Shown piece after piece: positions 46,144-56,101 of a stretch of 64,000 bases of DNA (position 1 is its first letter; each line of letters opens with the position of its first letter). A program made the position numbers and the translations under genes. The notes beneath the pieces are model-generated. The model was not told the DNA's origin, made no database searches, and saw nothing but the letters and a program-made list of their open reading frames with translations. The DNA comes from Limnospira fusiformis SAG 85.79 (GTDB lineage: Bacteria; Cyanobacteriota; Cyanobacteriia; Cyanobacteriales; Microcoleaceae): assembly GCF_012516315.1 (NCBI RefSeq), contig NZ_CP051185.1, forward strand, positions 4,469,363 through 4,533,362. Reading direction: 5' to 3'.

Positions 46144-48948
46144 ATGCTGTCGCTTCAGTTTACGCAATTTACCCGCCGGGTTATCCCCTTAGTTGCTGTG
46201 GTCTCCTTAGCTTTAGTCGGATTTACTCCGATTTTAGTTGCCATAGGTGAGGAGGTTACTACCCCAGATCCACGTCTGACAGAGGCTGATACCGCTTTTG
46301 CTGCGGGGGTAAAATTAGTACAAGAGGGATCTCCAGAATCTCTACAACAAGCCCTGGTTGAGCTTAACCAAGCCCTAATATTGTATCAACAACTGGGTTT
46401 AGGGTCTCAGGCGGCTGAGACTTTCCTGGGTTTGGGATTAGTTTATAAGACCTTGGGGGACTTGCGAGCCAGTTTAGAGGCTTATCAGGAGGCTTTGAGT
46501 TATTATCAGAGTAGCGATCGCATTTTGGATGCTGCCTATAGCCTCAACCAAATTGGCAAAATTCACTATGAGTTAGGGAATTATCAGAAAGCAGTTGAAG
46601 TCTATCAACAGGCGATTATTTTTTATACTCAAGGGGGAGATCTCCGGGGGAAAGCCTACGCTTTAAATAATTTGGGGGCGGTTTATGAACCTTTAGGGAA
46701 GTTTCAAGAAGCCCTGGAAGCCTACACCCAAGCCTTAGAATTACACGAACGGGCTAATAATAGGGTAGGATTGGCTAGTAGTCTGAATAATTTGGGTTTG
46801 CTTTATGATGCTTTGGGAAATTTTGAACTGAGTTTAGATTATTATAAGCGATCGCTTAGTTTGTGGCAAGAGTTAAATGATGTCCGTGGCGAAGCTAGTA
46901 CCCTCAATAATATAGGGTTATATCATGAGTCTCAGGATGATTTCCAGCCGGCTTTACAAAGTTTTCAACAGGCTTTAGGACGATATCAGGAAATTGGCGA
47001 TCTTCGCGGAGAGGCTACTACTCTTAATAATATTGGCTTTACCTATACTAGGTTGGAAAACTGGAATGCTGCACAACAGTCTTATCAGCAAGCCTTACCT
47101 TTATGGGAGGAAATTGGCAACCGTAGCGGACTGGGAAGCACTTTAAATAATATCGGTGTGGTTTCTGCTGCACTGGGAGAGTTTGACCGGGCTTTAGAAT
47201 TTTATCAGCAGGCTTTAGTTATACGCCAAGAAATTGGCGATCGCTCTCGGGAAGCCCTATCTTTATATCGAATAGCGATCGCCCAGAGGGAATTAGGTAA
47301 TCAAGATGATTCTTTAATGGCTATTCAAGCCGCTATTGAGATTATAGAAGACTTGCGGACTAATGTAGTTAGCCAAGATTTAAGAACCTCATTTTTTGCA
47401 TCCAAACAAGAATATTATGAGTTTTATATTGACTTGTTAATGGACTTCCATCAACAAAATCCGGGACAAGGATATGATGGTTTAGCCTTAGCAGTTAGTG
47501 AACGAGCAAAAGCGCGATCGCTTTTAGATTTACTAGCCGAAATTTCCGGAGAAGTTCAAGGAGGTATTGACCCGCAAATACTAGCTGAAAAACAACAAAT
47601 TCAGCAACAATTAGCCGCTGCAGAAGAACGTCGCATTCAACTACTCAGTCAACAACATACAGACTCTCAAAAAACCGCCATTGATAATGAATTAGAACAG
47701 CTACTAATTAAATACCGCAGTATTTTCGGTCAAATTCGCGCTACCAGTCCCCGCTATGCCGCCCTAACTCAACCAGAACCCTTAAATTTAGCCGAAATTC
47801 AAGAAAGCGTTATCGACAAAGACAGTGTATTGTTGGCTTATTTTGTTGGAGAAAAACGGAGTTTTCTCTGGATAGTTACTCACAACTATATTAGTAGTTA
47901 TGAACTCCCAGGTCGAGAAGTTTTAGAAGCCGAAACCAAGAGGTTTAGGGATAGTTTCATTTTTGGCAATCTCAGAATTAGACGAACTTTAGCAGAAAAT
48001 GCTGGTAAAAACTTGGGTCAAATTCTCCTCGAACCCTTATCTAATTATACTGATAAAAGTCGGGTTTTAATAGTACCTTATGGAGTCTTAAACTTTGTTC
48101 CTTTTGTCGCCCTCGCTTATCAATCCAGTGATGAAGAATATCGACCATTAATTATTACCAGAGAAGTCGTAACTCTCCCATCTGCTTCCGCTTTAGCGGT
48201 TCTGAGAAATGAACTTTTTGGCCGGCAACCAGCAGAAAGATACTTAGCAATTTTGGCAGATCCGGTGTTTGGCACTAATGATGAAAGATTGCATAATAAT
48301 AATGAGATTACTTCAACTTCTTTGCCTCCTGATTTAGAGCAATCGGCGCGAGAGTCCGGCATCTTATTTGACCGCCTACCTTTTACACAGACGGAAGCCG
48401 AACAAATTGTATCTTTATTTCCCGCAGAATCTTTTAGCAAAGAATATGGTTTTGCGGCTACCCGCGAGGTGGCTATCAGTGATAAAATGAGTCAGTATAG
48501 AATTATTCATTATGCTACTCATGGGATACTCAACAGCCAAAATCCTGAACTGTCTGGCTTGGTGCTTTCCTTGGTTAATCCTGACGGTCAGCCTGTCAAT
48601 GGTTTTGTGAGACTACATGATATTTTTAACCTAAATTTACCCGCTGATTTGGTGGTTTTAAGTGCCTGCGAAACGGGTTTAGGGCAACAGGTTAGGGGAG
48701 AAGGTTTGGTGGGACTTACGAGGGGATTTATGTATGCTGGCGCGGCGCGTGTGGTGGTGAGTTTATGGAGTGTAGATGACCAAGCTACAGCAGAATTAAT
48801 GGTGTTATTCTATCGTTATATGCTCGACAATGGTCTCTCCCCCGCCGCCGCACTTCGTCAAGCACAAATTGAAATCTGGCAAAACTCTCAATGGCATTCT
48901 CCCTATTATTGGGCGGGTTTTACTATTCAGGGAGAATGGCAAAATTAG
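46144..48948 (+). CDS. Secreted TPR-CHAT protein
   Basis: A 934-residue protein. ATG at 46144 gives a signal peptide (RRVIPLVAVVSLALVGFTPI). About ten tetratricopeptide repeats follow (residues 50-400, e.g. AYALNNLGAVYEPLGKFQEA), then a linker helix region and a C-terminal CHAT domain with catalytic His in IIHYATHGILNS (about 790) and Cys in VVLSACETGLGQQVRG (about 839), the caspase-like peptidase layout. Such proteins sit in the periplasm and pair with FecR proteins. Some CHAT proteases act in cell-death or defence systems; that is inference here. Confidence 0.88.
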   Translation: MLSLQFTQFTRRVIPLVAVVSLALVGFTPILVAIGEEVTTPDPRLTEADTAFAAGVKLVQEGSPESLQQALVELNQALILYQQLGLGSQAAETFLGLGLVYKTLGDLRASLEAYQEALSYYQSSDRILDAAYSLNQIGKIHYELGNYQKAVEVYQQAIIFYTQGGDLRGKAYALNNLGAVYEPLGKFQEALEAYTQALELHERANNRVGLASSLNNLGLLYDALGNFELSLDYYKRSLSLWQELNDVRGEASTLNNIGLYHESQDDFQPALQSFQQALGRYQEIGDLRGEATTLNNIGFTYTRLENWNAAQQSYQQALPLWEEIGNRSGLGSTLNNIGVVSAALGEFDRALEFYQQALVIRQEIGDRSREALSLYRIAIAQRELGNQDDSLMAIQAAIEIIEDLRTNVVSQDLRTSFFASKQEYYEFYIDLLMDFHQQNPGQGYDGLALAVSERAKARSLLDLLAEISGEVQGGIDPQILAEKQQIQQQLAAAEERRIQLLSQQHTDSQKTAIDNELEQLLIKYRSIFGQIRATSPRYAALTQPEPLNLAEIQESVIDKDSVLLAYFVGEKRSFLWIVTHNYISSYELPGREVLEAETKRFRDSFIFGNLRIRRTLAENAGKNLGQILLEPLSNYTDKSRVLIVPYGVLNFVPFVALAYQSSDEEYRPLIITREVVTLPSASALAVLRNELFGRQPAERYLAILADPVFGTNDERLHNNNEITSTSLPPDLEQSARESGILFDRLPFTQTEAEQIVSLFPAESFSKEYGFAATREVAISDKMSQYRIIHYATHGILNSQNPELSGLVLSLVNPDGQPVNGFVRLHDIFNLNLPADLVVLSACETGLGQQVRGEGLVGLTRGFMYAGAARVVVSLWSVDDQATAELMVLFYRYMLDNGLSPAAALRQAQIEIWQNSQWHSPYYWAGFTIQGEWQN

Positions 48949-48959
48949 CGAGATGGTGG

Positions 48960-49168
48960 GTACGCGATCGCTTCATAATCACCAACCCAGGAAGTGATGA
49001 ACCGCGTATTATATTAAGGATTGATGAACTGGTAGCGTCAGACCCTTGTATAATAAGTGTTATGGGAATGAATGAACCTGACGCACCAGATAGTCAATTA
49101 TGGAATTGTACGCGATCGCTTGCTCATCAAAGACCTAGGAAGTGATGAACTGCGTACCTGATTAAGGA
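48960..49168 (+). repeat. Pair of degenerate 62-65-bp direct repeats
   Basis: GTACGCGATCGCTT ... AGGAAGTGATGAACCGCGTA ... TTAAGGATTGA at 48960-49022 and a second copy at 49107-49168 (AGGAAGTGATGAACTGCGTA). A ~85-bp unrelated stretch separates them. No gene; between the CHAT gene and the glutaminase. Confidence 0.6.
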
Positions 49169-49169
49169 T

Positions 49170-50090
49170 TCAATTAAAAATACTCAGATTAAGCGATCGC
49201 ACTATTTCTTCAATTAAAAATAAACCGGCTACTGAATTTCCGGTATCATCAAGAGGAGGACTATAACAAGCGATCGCCCCCCAACCGGGAATCACCGATA
49301 AAACCACCCCACTGACTCCCGACTTAGTAGGGACTCCCACCCGGACCGCAAATCGACTAGAGGCTTCATATAACCCACAGGTCATCATCAATGCTTTCAC
49401 CTGTCTACAGGGTTCTATCCAAGTCGGTTGAGGAGGCTGCAATAATAACATCCCCAATTTAGCCAGATCTTCCACTGTGGCAGACAAACAACAAATATGA
49501 TTGTAAGCATCAATAGCAGTGATCGCATCAGAAATAGTCCCCCGGTGATATAATTCCGTAGTGATGGCATCATTACGAGAATTGGGGGCCGAACGCACAG
49601 AATTGAGCGTATCGTGATCCAATTGCAGACAACAGCCGCCCCAATGATTTAACCAATCACATAATACTTGGCATCGTGTTTGTCCATCAGGGCCAGGAAG
49701 CAACGCCGATAAAGCGATCGCACCACTATTAATCATAGGATTACGGGGCCAGCCACCATCAGCCTGCAATTGTTCCAGAGAATTGAACGGGTAATCAGAA
49801 GGTTCCATTCCCACCTGTGCAAATATGCGATCGCCCCCCAACTCTACCAACATATACAACAACAGAAATGGCTTAACCACACTCATCAGGGAAAATCTCA
49901 GATCACCATTGCCTAATAAATAACAGTTCCCCTGGGAATCTAAAACTTGAACTGCGAATGCCTTGGGACAGGCTATGGCTAACTGAGGAATATAGGTCGG
50001 TAAACTGCCTTCATCGCTGCGAGACTTAGCAGCTTCAACCCATGTCTCTAGTTGCACCAGGTTTAAACTCAATCTTGCCCGACTATTCAT
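49170..50090 (-). CDS. glsA: Glutaminase
   Basis: A 306-residue protein of the serine-dependent beta-lactamase-like glutaminase family: FSLMSVVKPFLLLYMLVELG has the SxxK active-site motif, with NPMINSGAIALSAL, RNDAITTELYHRGTISD and VGVPTKSGVSGVVLSVIPGW. It hydrolyses glutamine to glutamate and ammonia in the cytosol. Length and motifs fit the bacterial GlsA family. Divergent from the cyclophilin gene. Confidence 0.92.
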   Translation of the reverse strand: MNSRARLSLNLVQLETWVEAAKSRSDEGSLPTYIPQLAIACPKAFAVQVLDSQGNCYLLGNGDLRFSLMSVVKPFLLLYMLVELGGDRIFAQVGMEPSDYPFNSLEQLQADGGWPRNPMINSGAIALSALLPGPDGQTRCQVLCDWLNHWGGCCLQLDHDTLNSVRSAPNSRNDAITTELYHRGTISDAITAIDAYNHICCLSATVEDLAKLGMLLLQPPQPTWIEPCRQVKALMMTCGLYEASSRFAVRVGVPTKSGVSGVVLSVIPGWGAIACYSPPLDDTGNSVAGLFLIEEIVRSLNLSIFN

Positions 50091-50248
50091 AGGCTTATAG
50101 ATTAACCAAAACTCTATTATCTATTTTGACTCCGATTTGGGAGAGTTATATAAACCACCAGATTGAGTTTGTTATCTGTTGGCTGCTATAGTTTCTCTGA
50201 ACTGCGCCGGAATATGGCAAGATGGGTTAGGGAAAAAAATAATAATTT

Positions 50249-51394
50249 ATGCTGAATTTGTCCAAGTCCATAATGAATACCTGTAAACGCTGGCTGAAAA
50301 CTGGCCTGATTGCCCTATTGCTGTGTGTTCTTTCCGTCGGTCTGAGCGCCGCTTGGTGGGATGGCGGCAATAGTACGCCAAAACGGGAAAGTGTCTTACC
50401 TGCTGGTAATGCTATTACTGATGGTAAGGCTCTCCTGCGCTATGCTCTCCCTATTGACAATGAGCCGATTCGCAAATTTCAGGGTAGCCTTGAAGAGATT
50501 GCTGATCGCATTAGGGGTAAACGCTGGAGTCCTATTAAGGGAGATATTACCACTGCTGCTAGGATTCTATCTATCAATGAAGGGGATATTTTGGCTAGTA
50601 TCCCCGACGCGCGCCAAGCTGAAGCTAAGGCTATTATTGAGGAACTCAGAGCCGAAATTGAGCGAATGCGATCGGCTTTGGATGTTAAAGATGGTGAAAC
50701 ACTTCTAGAAACCCGCGCCTCTATGTTGTCTCAGGTGACTCAGCTTCAGGAAATGATGGTTGGAGAATTTCCTTTTGAGGTCCCCGCAGAATATGCCAAT
50801 ATCCCCCAACTCAAAGGCCGTGCTACCGTCAAGATGACTACCTCTGAAGGCGATATTACCCTCGTCGTCGATGGTTATAGCGCTCCGGTAACGGCCGGTA
50901 ATTTTGTGGATTTGGTGCAACGTGGGTTTTATGATGGGTTGGAGTTTATCCGCTCCGAAGAGTCCTATGTTTTGCAAGTCGGAGATCCACCCGGTCCAGA
51001 GGAGGGATTTATTGACCCCGACACAGGCGAATATAGGGCTGTTCCTCTGGAAATTTTGGTGCGTGGGGACGATGAGCCTACTTATGGGATTACCCTAGAG
51101 GCGGCGGGTCGTTATCGTGATCAGCCAGTTTTGCCCTTTTCTGCTTATGGAACTGTCGCTATGGCTCGTCCTGAAAGTGACCCGGACGGCGGCTCTTCTC
51201 AGTTTTTCTTCTTCTTGTTTGAACCAGAACTGACTCCGGCGGGACTTAATTTGCTTGATGGTCGCTATTCTGTGTTTGGATATGTGACCGAAGGTAAGGA
51301 AGTTTTGCGGAATTTGACACAGGGTGATGCGATCGCATCTGCTAAGGTCATTCAAGGGTTAGAAAATTTGGTTCAACCTAAGAAGTCCGCTTAA
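50249..51394 (+). CDS. CYP38/TLP40-like cyclophilin-type peptidyl-prolyl isomerase
   Basis: A 381-residue protein. Signal peptide (GLIALLLCVLSVGLSAAWW). Residues 60-180 form the helical N-terminal domain (ADRIRGKRWSPIKGDITTAA) typical of thylakoid-lumen cyclophilins, and 190-370 a cyclophilin domain (VTAGNFVDLVQRGFYDGLEF, SSQFFFFLFEPELTPAGLNL). Plant CYP38 (TLP40) aids photosystem II assembly. ATG at 50273 is an alternative start. Confidence 0.85.
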   Translation: MLNLSKSIMNTCKRWLKTGLIALLLCVLSVGLSAAWWDGGNSTPKRESVLPAGNAITDGKALLRYALPIDNEPIRKFQGSLEEIADRIRGKRWSPIKGDITTAARILSINEGDILASIPDARQAEAKAIIEELRAEIERMRSALDVKDGETLLETRASMLSQVTQLQEMMVGEFPFEVPAEYANIPQLKGRATVKMTTSEGDITLVVDGYSAPVTAGNFVDLVQRGFYDGLEFIRSEESYVLQVGDPPGPEEGFIDPDTGEYRAVPLEILVRGDDEPTYGITLEAAGRYRDQPVLPFSAYGTVAMARPESDPDGGSSQFFFFLFEPELTPAGLNLLDGRYSVFGYVTEGKEVLRNLTQGDAIASAKVIQGLENLVQPKKSA

Positions 51395-51479
51395 CCAAGC
51401 CTTGAAAGTGGCAATTAATAAATTGCCACTACCCACTATTATCGATGATTGTACTCTCTCATCATTTGTGCCAGCTATT

Positions 51480-51809
51480 ATGGCTATTTTAGAATTAGTA
51501 TCTGTGGCTGCTTTGGGTGTTCTCGTGGGATTATTCCTGTTTAATATCAATTCTAAACGGGAAGAACAACGCCAGCTTGATCATGCTTTTTATCAATTAA
51601 TTGAATCCCAAGATGGCGAAATTTCTTTAATTCAATTAGCCGCTTTGGCGCGGGTTAGTGCTGATGTCGCTCAAGAATATTTAGACCGACAAGCCGGGGT
51701 ATTTGCTGCTATTCCTGAGTTTGATCAAGATGGTAATACCTTCTATCGATTTCCCCGCCTACGGCTTCCTAAGCAGTTTCCAGAGCGATCGCCTAATCAG
51801 GATTGGTAA
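51480..51809 (+). CDS. Small membrane-anchored protein
   Basis: A 109-residue protein from ATG 51480: one transmembrane helix (LELVSVAALGVLVGLFLFNI) and a soluble helical domain (AFYQLIESQDGEISLIQLAA, LARVSADVAQEYLDRQ) resembling a winged-helix-like fold. A TTG at 51402 would extend it by 26 unconvincing residues. Not recognised; widespread-looking cyanobacterial type. Confidence 0.6.
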   Translation: MAILELVSVAALGVLVGLFLFNINSKREEQRQLDHAFYQLIESQDGEISLIQLAALARVSADVAQEYLDRQAGVFAAIPEFDQDGNTFYRFPRLRLPKQFPERSPNQDW

Positions 51810-51995
51810 AACCCCCACCATAAAATCAGTATATCTATAACCTGGTAATTACCGGAAAACTCAGGAAAATTTATACAAATAGCCATCTCTCCTAAAAACA
51901 GGTTTCAAATCTATTGGCTTCACTGAAAACTGAGTTTGGTCAGGTTTGGTTAAAACAAAACTGCCACGACTCGACGGGGTGATTCTACCGATTCC

Positions 51996-53135
51996 TTATG
52001 TCTTATGCTTGGCTATATCCCCGGTAAGCCATCCCTTAATTGGTTTTAATGGGTTATGGCGAATCGGAAGCCTCTTGTTAGGAGCCGCTTTTTGACGACC
52101 ACCGCGCCCAAAACAAGTAATTAGTAGTGGCTGGTGAGTTTTAATTTTCAACCGGGTCGGGGTGCTTTTCCCAACACAAGCCGCATCTAGCCAATGGGTT
52201 TTCGGTAATCCTTGAACCGTCCGATTATATTTTGTTAAACCTCCAGTGCCAATTTCAATGGGTAATCCAGTTAGCTTCAGGCCGTTAAACAATGCCCATC
52301 GGGTAGAGTTGACGGCCGCCGCATTTTTCAGGGGGGCCTTGGCCTGAACTAGCAACAGCTTCAAGATTTCGGGTTTGGTATCCAGAAACTCACGGGCCGA
52401 CTGAGAACCTTTTTTCTGATGGCATTTATGGCAAGCAATAGCCAGATTGCTAACTCGGTCGGAACCACCCTGGCTTTTTGGCTGAATGTGTTCGATTTCT
52501 AAAGGGATATTTTTGGCACCACAGTAGGCACACTGGTGTTGCCATTTCGTCAAGAGATATTCTCTCAACTCGTATCCAAACAACACCCCTTGCTGGTATT
52601 CAACTCCAGATATTTCCGGGTTGAGCAGCTTTTGGGTGTCAAACCGTACCAACTCCATTGATATGTCCGTTATCGGACATGAGGAAATCAGTCGATTTAC
52701 CCAGGTCAAGGTGGTTTCAACTCGATGTTTGAGGCTGGGAGCCAACCATCCATCTGGGCGCTTTCTGTTATTGAATCTGGCTTGACGGTAACGAGTTTTT
52801 CGGCAACGACGGTGGCGGCGAACCAGGCGACGTGCAGCTAACTTGGCTCGGATTCTATCTCCTCTATGAGCCAATTCAGCCCCCCAGATAACTGTACCTG
52901 TCTTCTGACTGACTAAGGCAATACCCGTCACTGATGCCCCTGGGTCTAACTTGACCCGTAATGGTTCATTGCCCGGGTTCTCAACGGTTTTCTTGAGGAT
53001 AATTGTAAATGGATAAGTCCTAAAGACTGCGGCTAAACCCTGCTTCAAAGGCTTTCTGGCTCTAGCCGGATGAGTGGGACTTAACGGTTGCCCCAGTGTG
53101 TCAACCACAAAAACGTAATTTTGGTAATTTGGCAT
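51996..53135 (-). CDS. iscB: IscB RNA-guided nuclease (OMEGA system)
   Basis: A 379-residue protein. RuvC-I Asp64 in VKLDPGASVTGIAL, Arg-rich bridge helix RRLVRRHRRCRKTRYRQARF, RuvC-II Glu161 in ITDISMELVRFD, HNH domain CAYCGAKNIPLEIEHIQPKS with SNLAIACHKCHQKKG, RuvC-III THWLDAACVG (Asp317). The N-terminus YVFVVDTLGQPLSPTHPARA is the PLMP domain. All catalytic residues are present, so the nuclease looks intact. IscB is the ancestor of Cas9 and uses an omega-RNA encoded upstream. No insertion-sequence transposase (TnpA) is visible beside it. Confidence 0.93.
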   Translation of the reverse strand: MPNYQNYVFVVDTLGQPLSPTHPARARKPLKQGLAAVFRTYPFTIILKKTVENPGNEPLRVKLDPGASVTGIALVSQKTGTVIWGAELAHRGDRIRAKLAARRLVRRHRRCRKTRYRQARFNNRKRPDGWLAPSLKHRVETTLTWVNRLISSCPITDISMELVRFDTQKLLNPEISGVEYQQGVLFGYELREYLLTKWQHQCAYCGAKNIPLEIEHIQPKSQGGSDRVSNLAIACHKCHQKKGSQSAREFLDTKPEILKLLLVQAKAPLKNAAAVNSTRWALFNGLKLTGLPIEIGTGGLTKYNRTVQGLPKTHWLDAACVGKSTPTRLKIKTHQPLLITCFGRGGRQKAAPNKRLPIRHNPLKPIKGWLTGDIAKHKT

Positions 53136-53372
53136 TTAAGCCATCTCCCATATGGGGTAATGTTTGCCTCGGTCATGTTAAAGGGGCTTTTTACGTCTAG
53201 CTCACTCGAGATTGCCAATCCACTCATCTCATTCCTTAAAGATAGACGACAGAGCAACAGGCTGGCGTTCACCTGTGGGTGTCATCACCCCCTTAACGTA
53301 GGTCTAATCCTAGACCTGCATCTTGCAGACTCTGTGAGGAGTAATTTCCGGCAGGAGCCGGAAATTACCGGA
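53136..53372 (-). ncRNA. Putative IscB omega-RNA region
   Basis: The 235 bases upstream of iscB (minus strand) have the size and place of an omega-RNA. They contain several hairpins, e.g. GGTCTAGGATTAGACC and GGGGGTGATGACACCC, and begin with an inverted repeat GTAATTTCCGG / CCGGAAATTAC (53341-53368) that may mark the element's left end. The guide would be read from sequence beyond about 53370. No gene in this stretch. Boundaries are approximate. Confidence 0.6.
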
Positions 53373-53467
53373 TTTTATGCAAGAGTTAATAGCTGGTGGT
53401 CAACTGTTCGTTTTTTTTGATAAGTACAACGTTTGGGAAGAAAAAAATGTTATCATGGATACGAAAG

Positions 53468-54371
53468 GTGCGAAACGTTCGGGCATGAAATAGGGTTGAG
53501 ATACCTGAAATAACCGCCCGGTAGGGACTTAAACCCCTCGGTTGAATATAAGGAGCGCACTCCTGAACATCCCTATAACTGTTTATATGTCCCGACGATT
53601 TGTATCATACGATACCAAATCAAGGCAGGGAACCCAGGGTCAAGGCACATTGTAACAAATCGTAATAATTCTTAACATAATGAGAAAGTTATGATAAAGG
53701 TGCTAAGGGTAAAAGCGATAGCCACCCCCAGTTTTGGGACTCACAATCCTAGGACTGAAGCGGGGAACGGAAGGCTCCGAGGTGTAACCTAACACCAGAA
53801 TCGAGACCACTGCCAACCATCCATGATTAGGGAAACCGAATGTCTGGCTTGAACCATCGTCATTATTGAGTAGCGTAATAGGTTGCCACGCTGCGCTCAA
53901 AAGAGCAAGGGGAAAAGTAGGGTTTTCCATACAACACCTACACAGACCTTTTTAAGTACCCCGGTGGAAAGGACAAGTCTAAAGATGGAATGCCCATATA
54001 AACGGAACGTTTAAACCCCTTTTTTTTTTAGGCTCTCGGCAGGTACATCTTGTTGAGTAGTGAAAGTGTAATCGTATGCCTTTAAGGGGAAGGGATGTGA
54101 CTGAAAGCCAATGCCTAATTGTAATGGTTAGGATATGCCCACTAGTCACGGTGTAGATATAGTTACTGCAATCAACAGGAGTTTAACGGCGAAAGCGAGT
54201 TTAAACACTACGATGTTGTATTTAGCTCCAAAAGTTGAAGTACAAAAGCAGGGGTTGGTAACCCTGTTCCCGTTGCCAAGGGGTATCTACATCAGGAGCC
54301 GTGTGATGCGAAAGTATCAAGCACGGTTTTGAATAGGAGTGGGGGAAGGCGACTTCCCTCTCGACCCCTAC
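53468..54371 (+). mobile_element. Group II intron, ORF-less
   Basis: 5' boundary GTGCGAAACGTTCGGGCATG (53468), a standard bacterial group II start, followed by a D1-like sequence (CCCCTCGGTTGAATATAAGG). Domain V lies at 54296-54330 (GAGCCGTGTGATGCGAAAGT ... GCACGG), and the 3' end CTCGACCCCTAC is at 54371. No reverse transcriptase lies inside, so splicing would need one in trans. A second intron begins two bases later. Confidence 0.85.
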
Positions 54372-54492
54372 CTGCGAGACCTTCGGGTATGAAATAGAGC
54401 TGAAATGGGCGTGGGGACTACCCGGTGAGGACTTCAACCCCTTGGTTGATTGGGTCGCATCCCTGACCATCCCATAACACAGCCGGATTTTT

Positions 54493-54871
54493 GGGCCCAC
54501 CTTCGAGACTTCCAATATGGTTGCCAAGGTGAAGCGTCTAATCAGGTCTAAGACTGCCCGAGCCATGCTGACATGGGCGCATTATCGATTCAAACTAACC
54601 CTGAGACATCAAGCGCGGAAATAACTGAACAGTTGTAGATGTGACCGAAGAATACACCAGCAAAACCTGTACTCACTGTGGTCATGTCCATTCCCAGCTA
54701 GGTGGCTCAAAAGTGTTCCGATGTCCTGAGTGCGGGTTCACTCTACCACGGGACTGGAACGGTGCTTTTGGAATCTTTCTAAAAGCTTTGCGGGATACCG
54801 CCTCTGTTACCTTAACGGGTAATAGTGCTATCGTCGCATTGTCCGGGAACAACCGGAAAAATGTCGCGTAA
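54493..54871 (+). pseudogene. tnpB: TnpB (IS200/IS605) C-terminal fragment, frameshifted
   Basis: GPTFETSNMVAKVKRLIRSK then TARAMLTWAHYRFKLTLRHQ in one frame; after a break, VTEEYTSKTCTHCGHVHSQL, KVFRCPECGFTLPRDWNGAF in another. These are the last RuvC motif and zinc ribbon of TnpB. The copy on the minus strand at 42492-42870 has the same break, so the two share an ancestor. Confidence 0.85.
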
Positions 54872-55190
54872 ATGTATCAGACGGTAAAGGATTCGGGAAA
54901 CCGAATCTTACTAAGATGTGCGTTTGTTTGGAGAGGTATCAACTGGGCTAAAGTTCAGCGGTACGTCTTTAAGCTCCAAAAGAGGATATACCAAGCAGCT
55001 AAATCGGGACAAGATGCAAAGGTTAGAAAGTTGCAACGTCTACTGGTGAAATCATATTATGCCCGGCTCTTAGCAGTGCGGCTGTAGGGGCGGGTTCCAC
55101 GGTCAGCCATGCTTCCCAACAGTCAGCCTAATAAACCCGCCCCTCAAGCGGGTCAAGGCAAAAAGACGGCTGGAGTAGATGGGGTGATAG
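54872..55190 (+). pseudogene. Group II intron reverse transcriptase, N-terminal part
   Basis: MYQTVKDSGNRILLRCAFVW, RGINWAKVQRYVFKLQKRIY, QAAKSGQDAKVRKLQRLLVK: the RVT_N domain of group II intron-encoded proteins. After a short frame change the sequence reads QGKKTAGVDGVIA and is cut by the next intron at 55192. Confidence 0.85.
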
Positions 55191-55191
55191 C

Positions 55192-56087
55192 GTGCGAGAC
55201 GTTTAGGAATGAAATAGGGCTGCAATGCCTGAAATAACCTCCTAGTGGTACTTCCACCCCTTGGTGGAATATAAGGGATTCGCACCCCTGACCATCCCAT
55301 AACTATCTATGTGTCTCAACATCTGGCTTCGACAACCAGATAAGGCAGAGAGACTCAAGGTCAAGACTGAGCGAAAAAAAAGAGGGAAGTTGTGAACCCC
55401 TTGAGTATAACGTAAGGTTGAGAGTAACGGCGGTAGCCACCCCCAATTTGAGGATTCACACTCCTAGGGTTGAAGCGGGGAACGGAAGGCGTAATAGAGG
55501 AACCTACCTCTCACTCGACCACTGCCAACCATCCATGATTAGGGAAACCGAATGTCCGGCTTGAACCATTGTAATGCGTCAGTAGCGAAATAGGTTGATA
55601 CGCTGCGCTCAAAAGGGCGAGGGAAAAAAAGTAGGAGGCTGCTATAACTACCTACACAGACCTTTAAAAGTACCCCGGTGGATAGGACAAATCTAAAGAT
55701 GGAATGCCCGCATAGATGGAACGTTTAAACCCCTCATTGGCTCTCAAGTGGCGGGATGTACCCGTGGAGTAGTGAAAAAGTGTAAGCGTATGCCTTTAAG
55801 GGGAAAGGATGTGATGGAAAGCTAATGCCTAACTGTAATGGTTAGGATATGCCCACTAATCACGGTGTGGATATAGAGACCGCGATAAGTAAGAGTTTAA
55901 TGGCGAAAGCGAGTTTAAAGACTAACGCAAGCATATAGCTTTGAAAGTTGAGGTCATAAAGCAGGGGGTTGTAACCCTGTTCCCAGTGACAAAAGGGGTA
56001 TCTACATCAGGAGCCGTGTGCTGGGAAACTTTCACGTATGGTTCTGAATGGGAGGGGATGGTGGTGACTCCATTCTCGACCCCTAAC
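55192..56087 (+). mobile_element. Group II intron inserted in the reverse transcriptase gene, ORF-less
   Basis: 5' boundary GTGCGAGACGTTTAGGAATG directly after the TAGVDGVI codons of the host RT. Domain V lies at about 56011-56046 (GAGCCGTGTGCTGGG ... CACG), and the 3' end is at CGACCCCTAAC. It has the same architecture as 53468-54371 and likewise lacks an ORF. After it the RT resumes at a later domain, so about 100 RT codons are missing. Confidence 0.82.
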
Positions 56088-56101
56088 AAAATGCTCTTAC
56101 C

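Noticed and set aside
48891-49145. 84-codon frame overlapping the end of the CHAT gene
   Set aside because: It is created by the pair of direct repeats at 48960-49168 and overlaps the CHAT gene in another frame.
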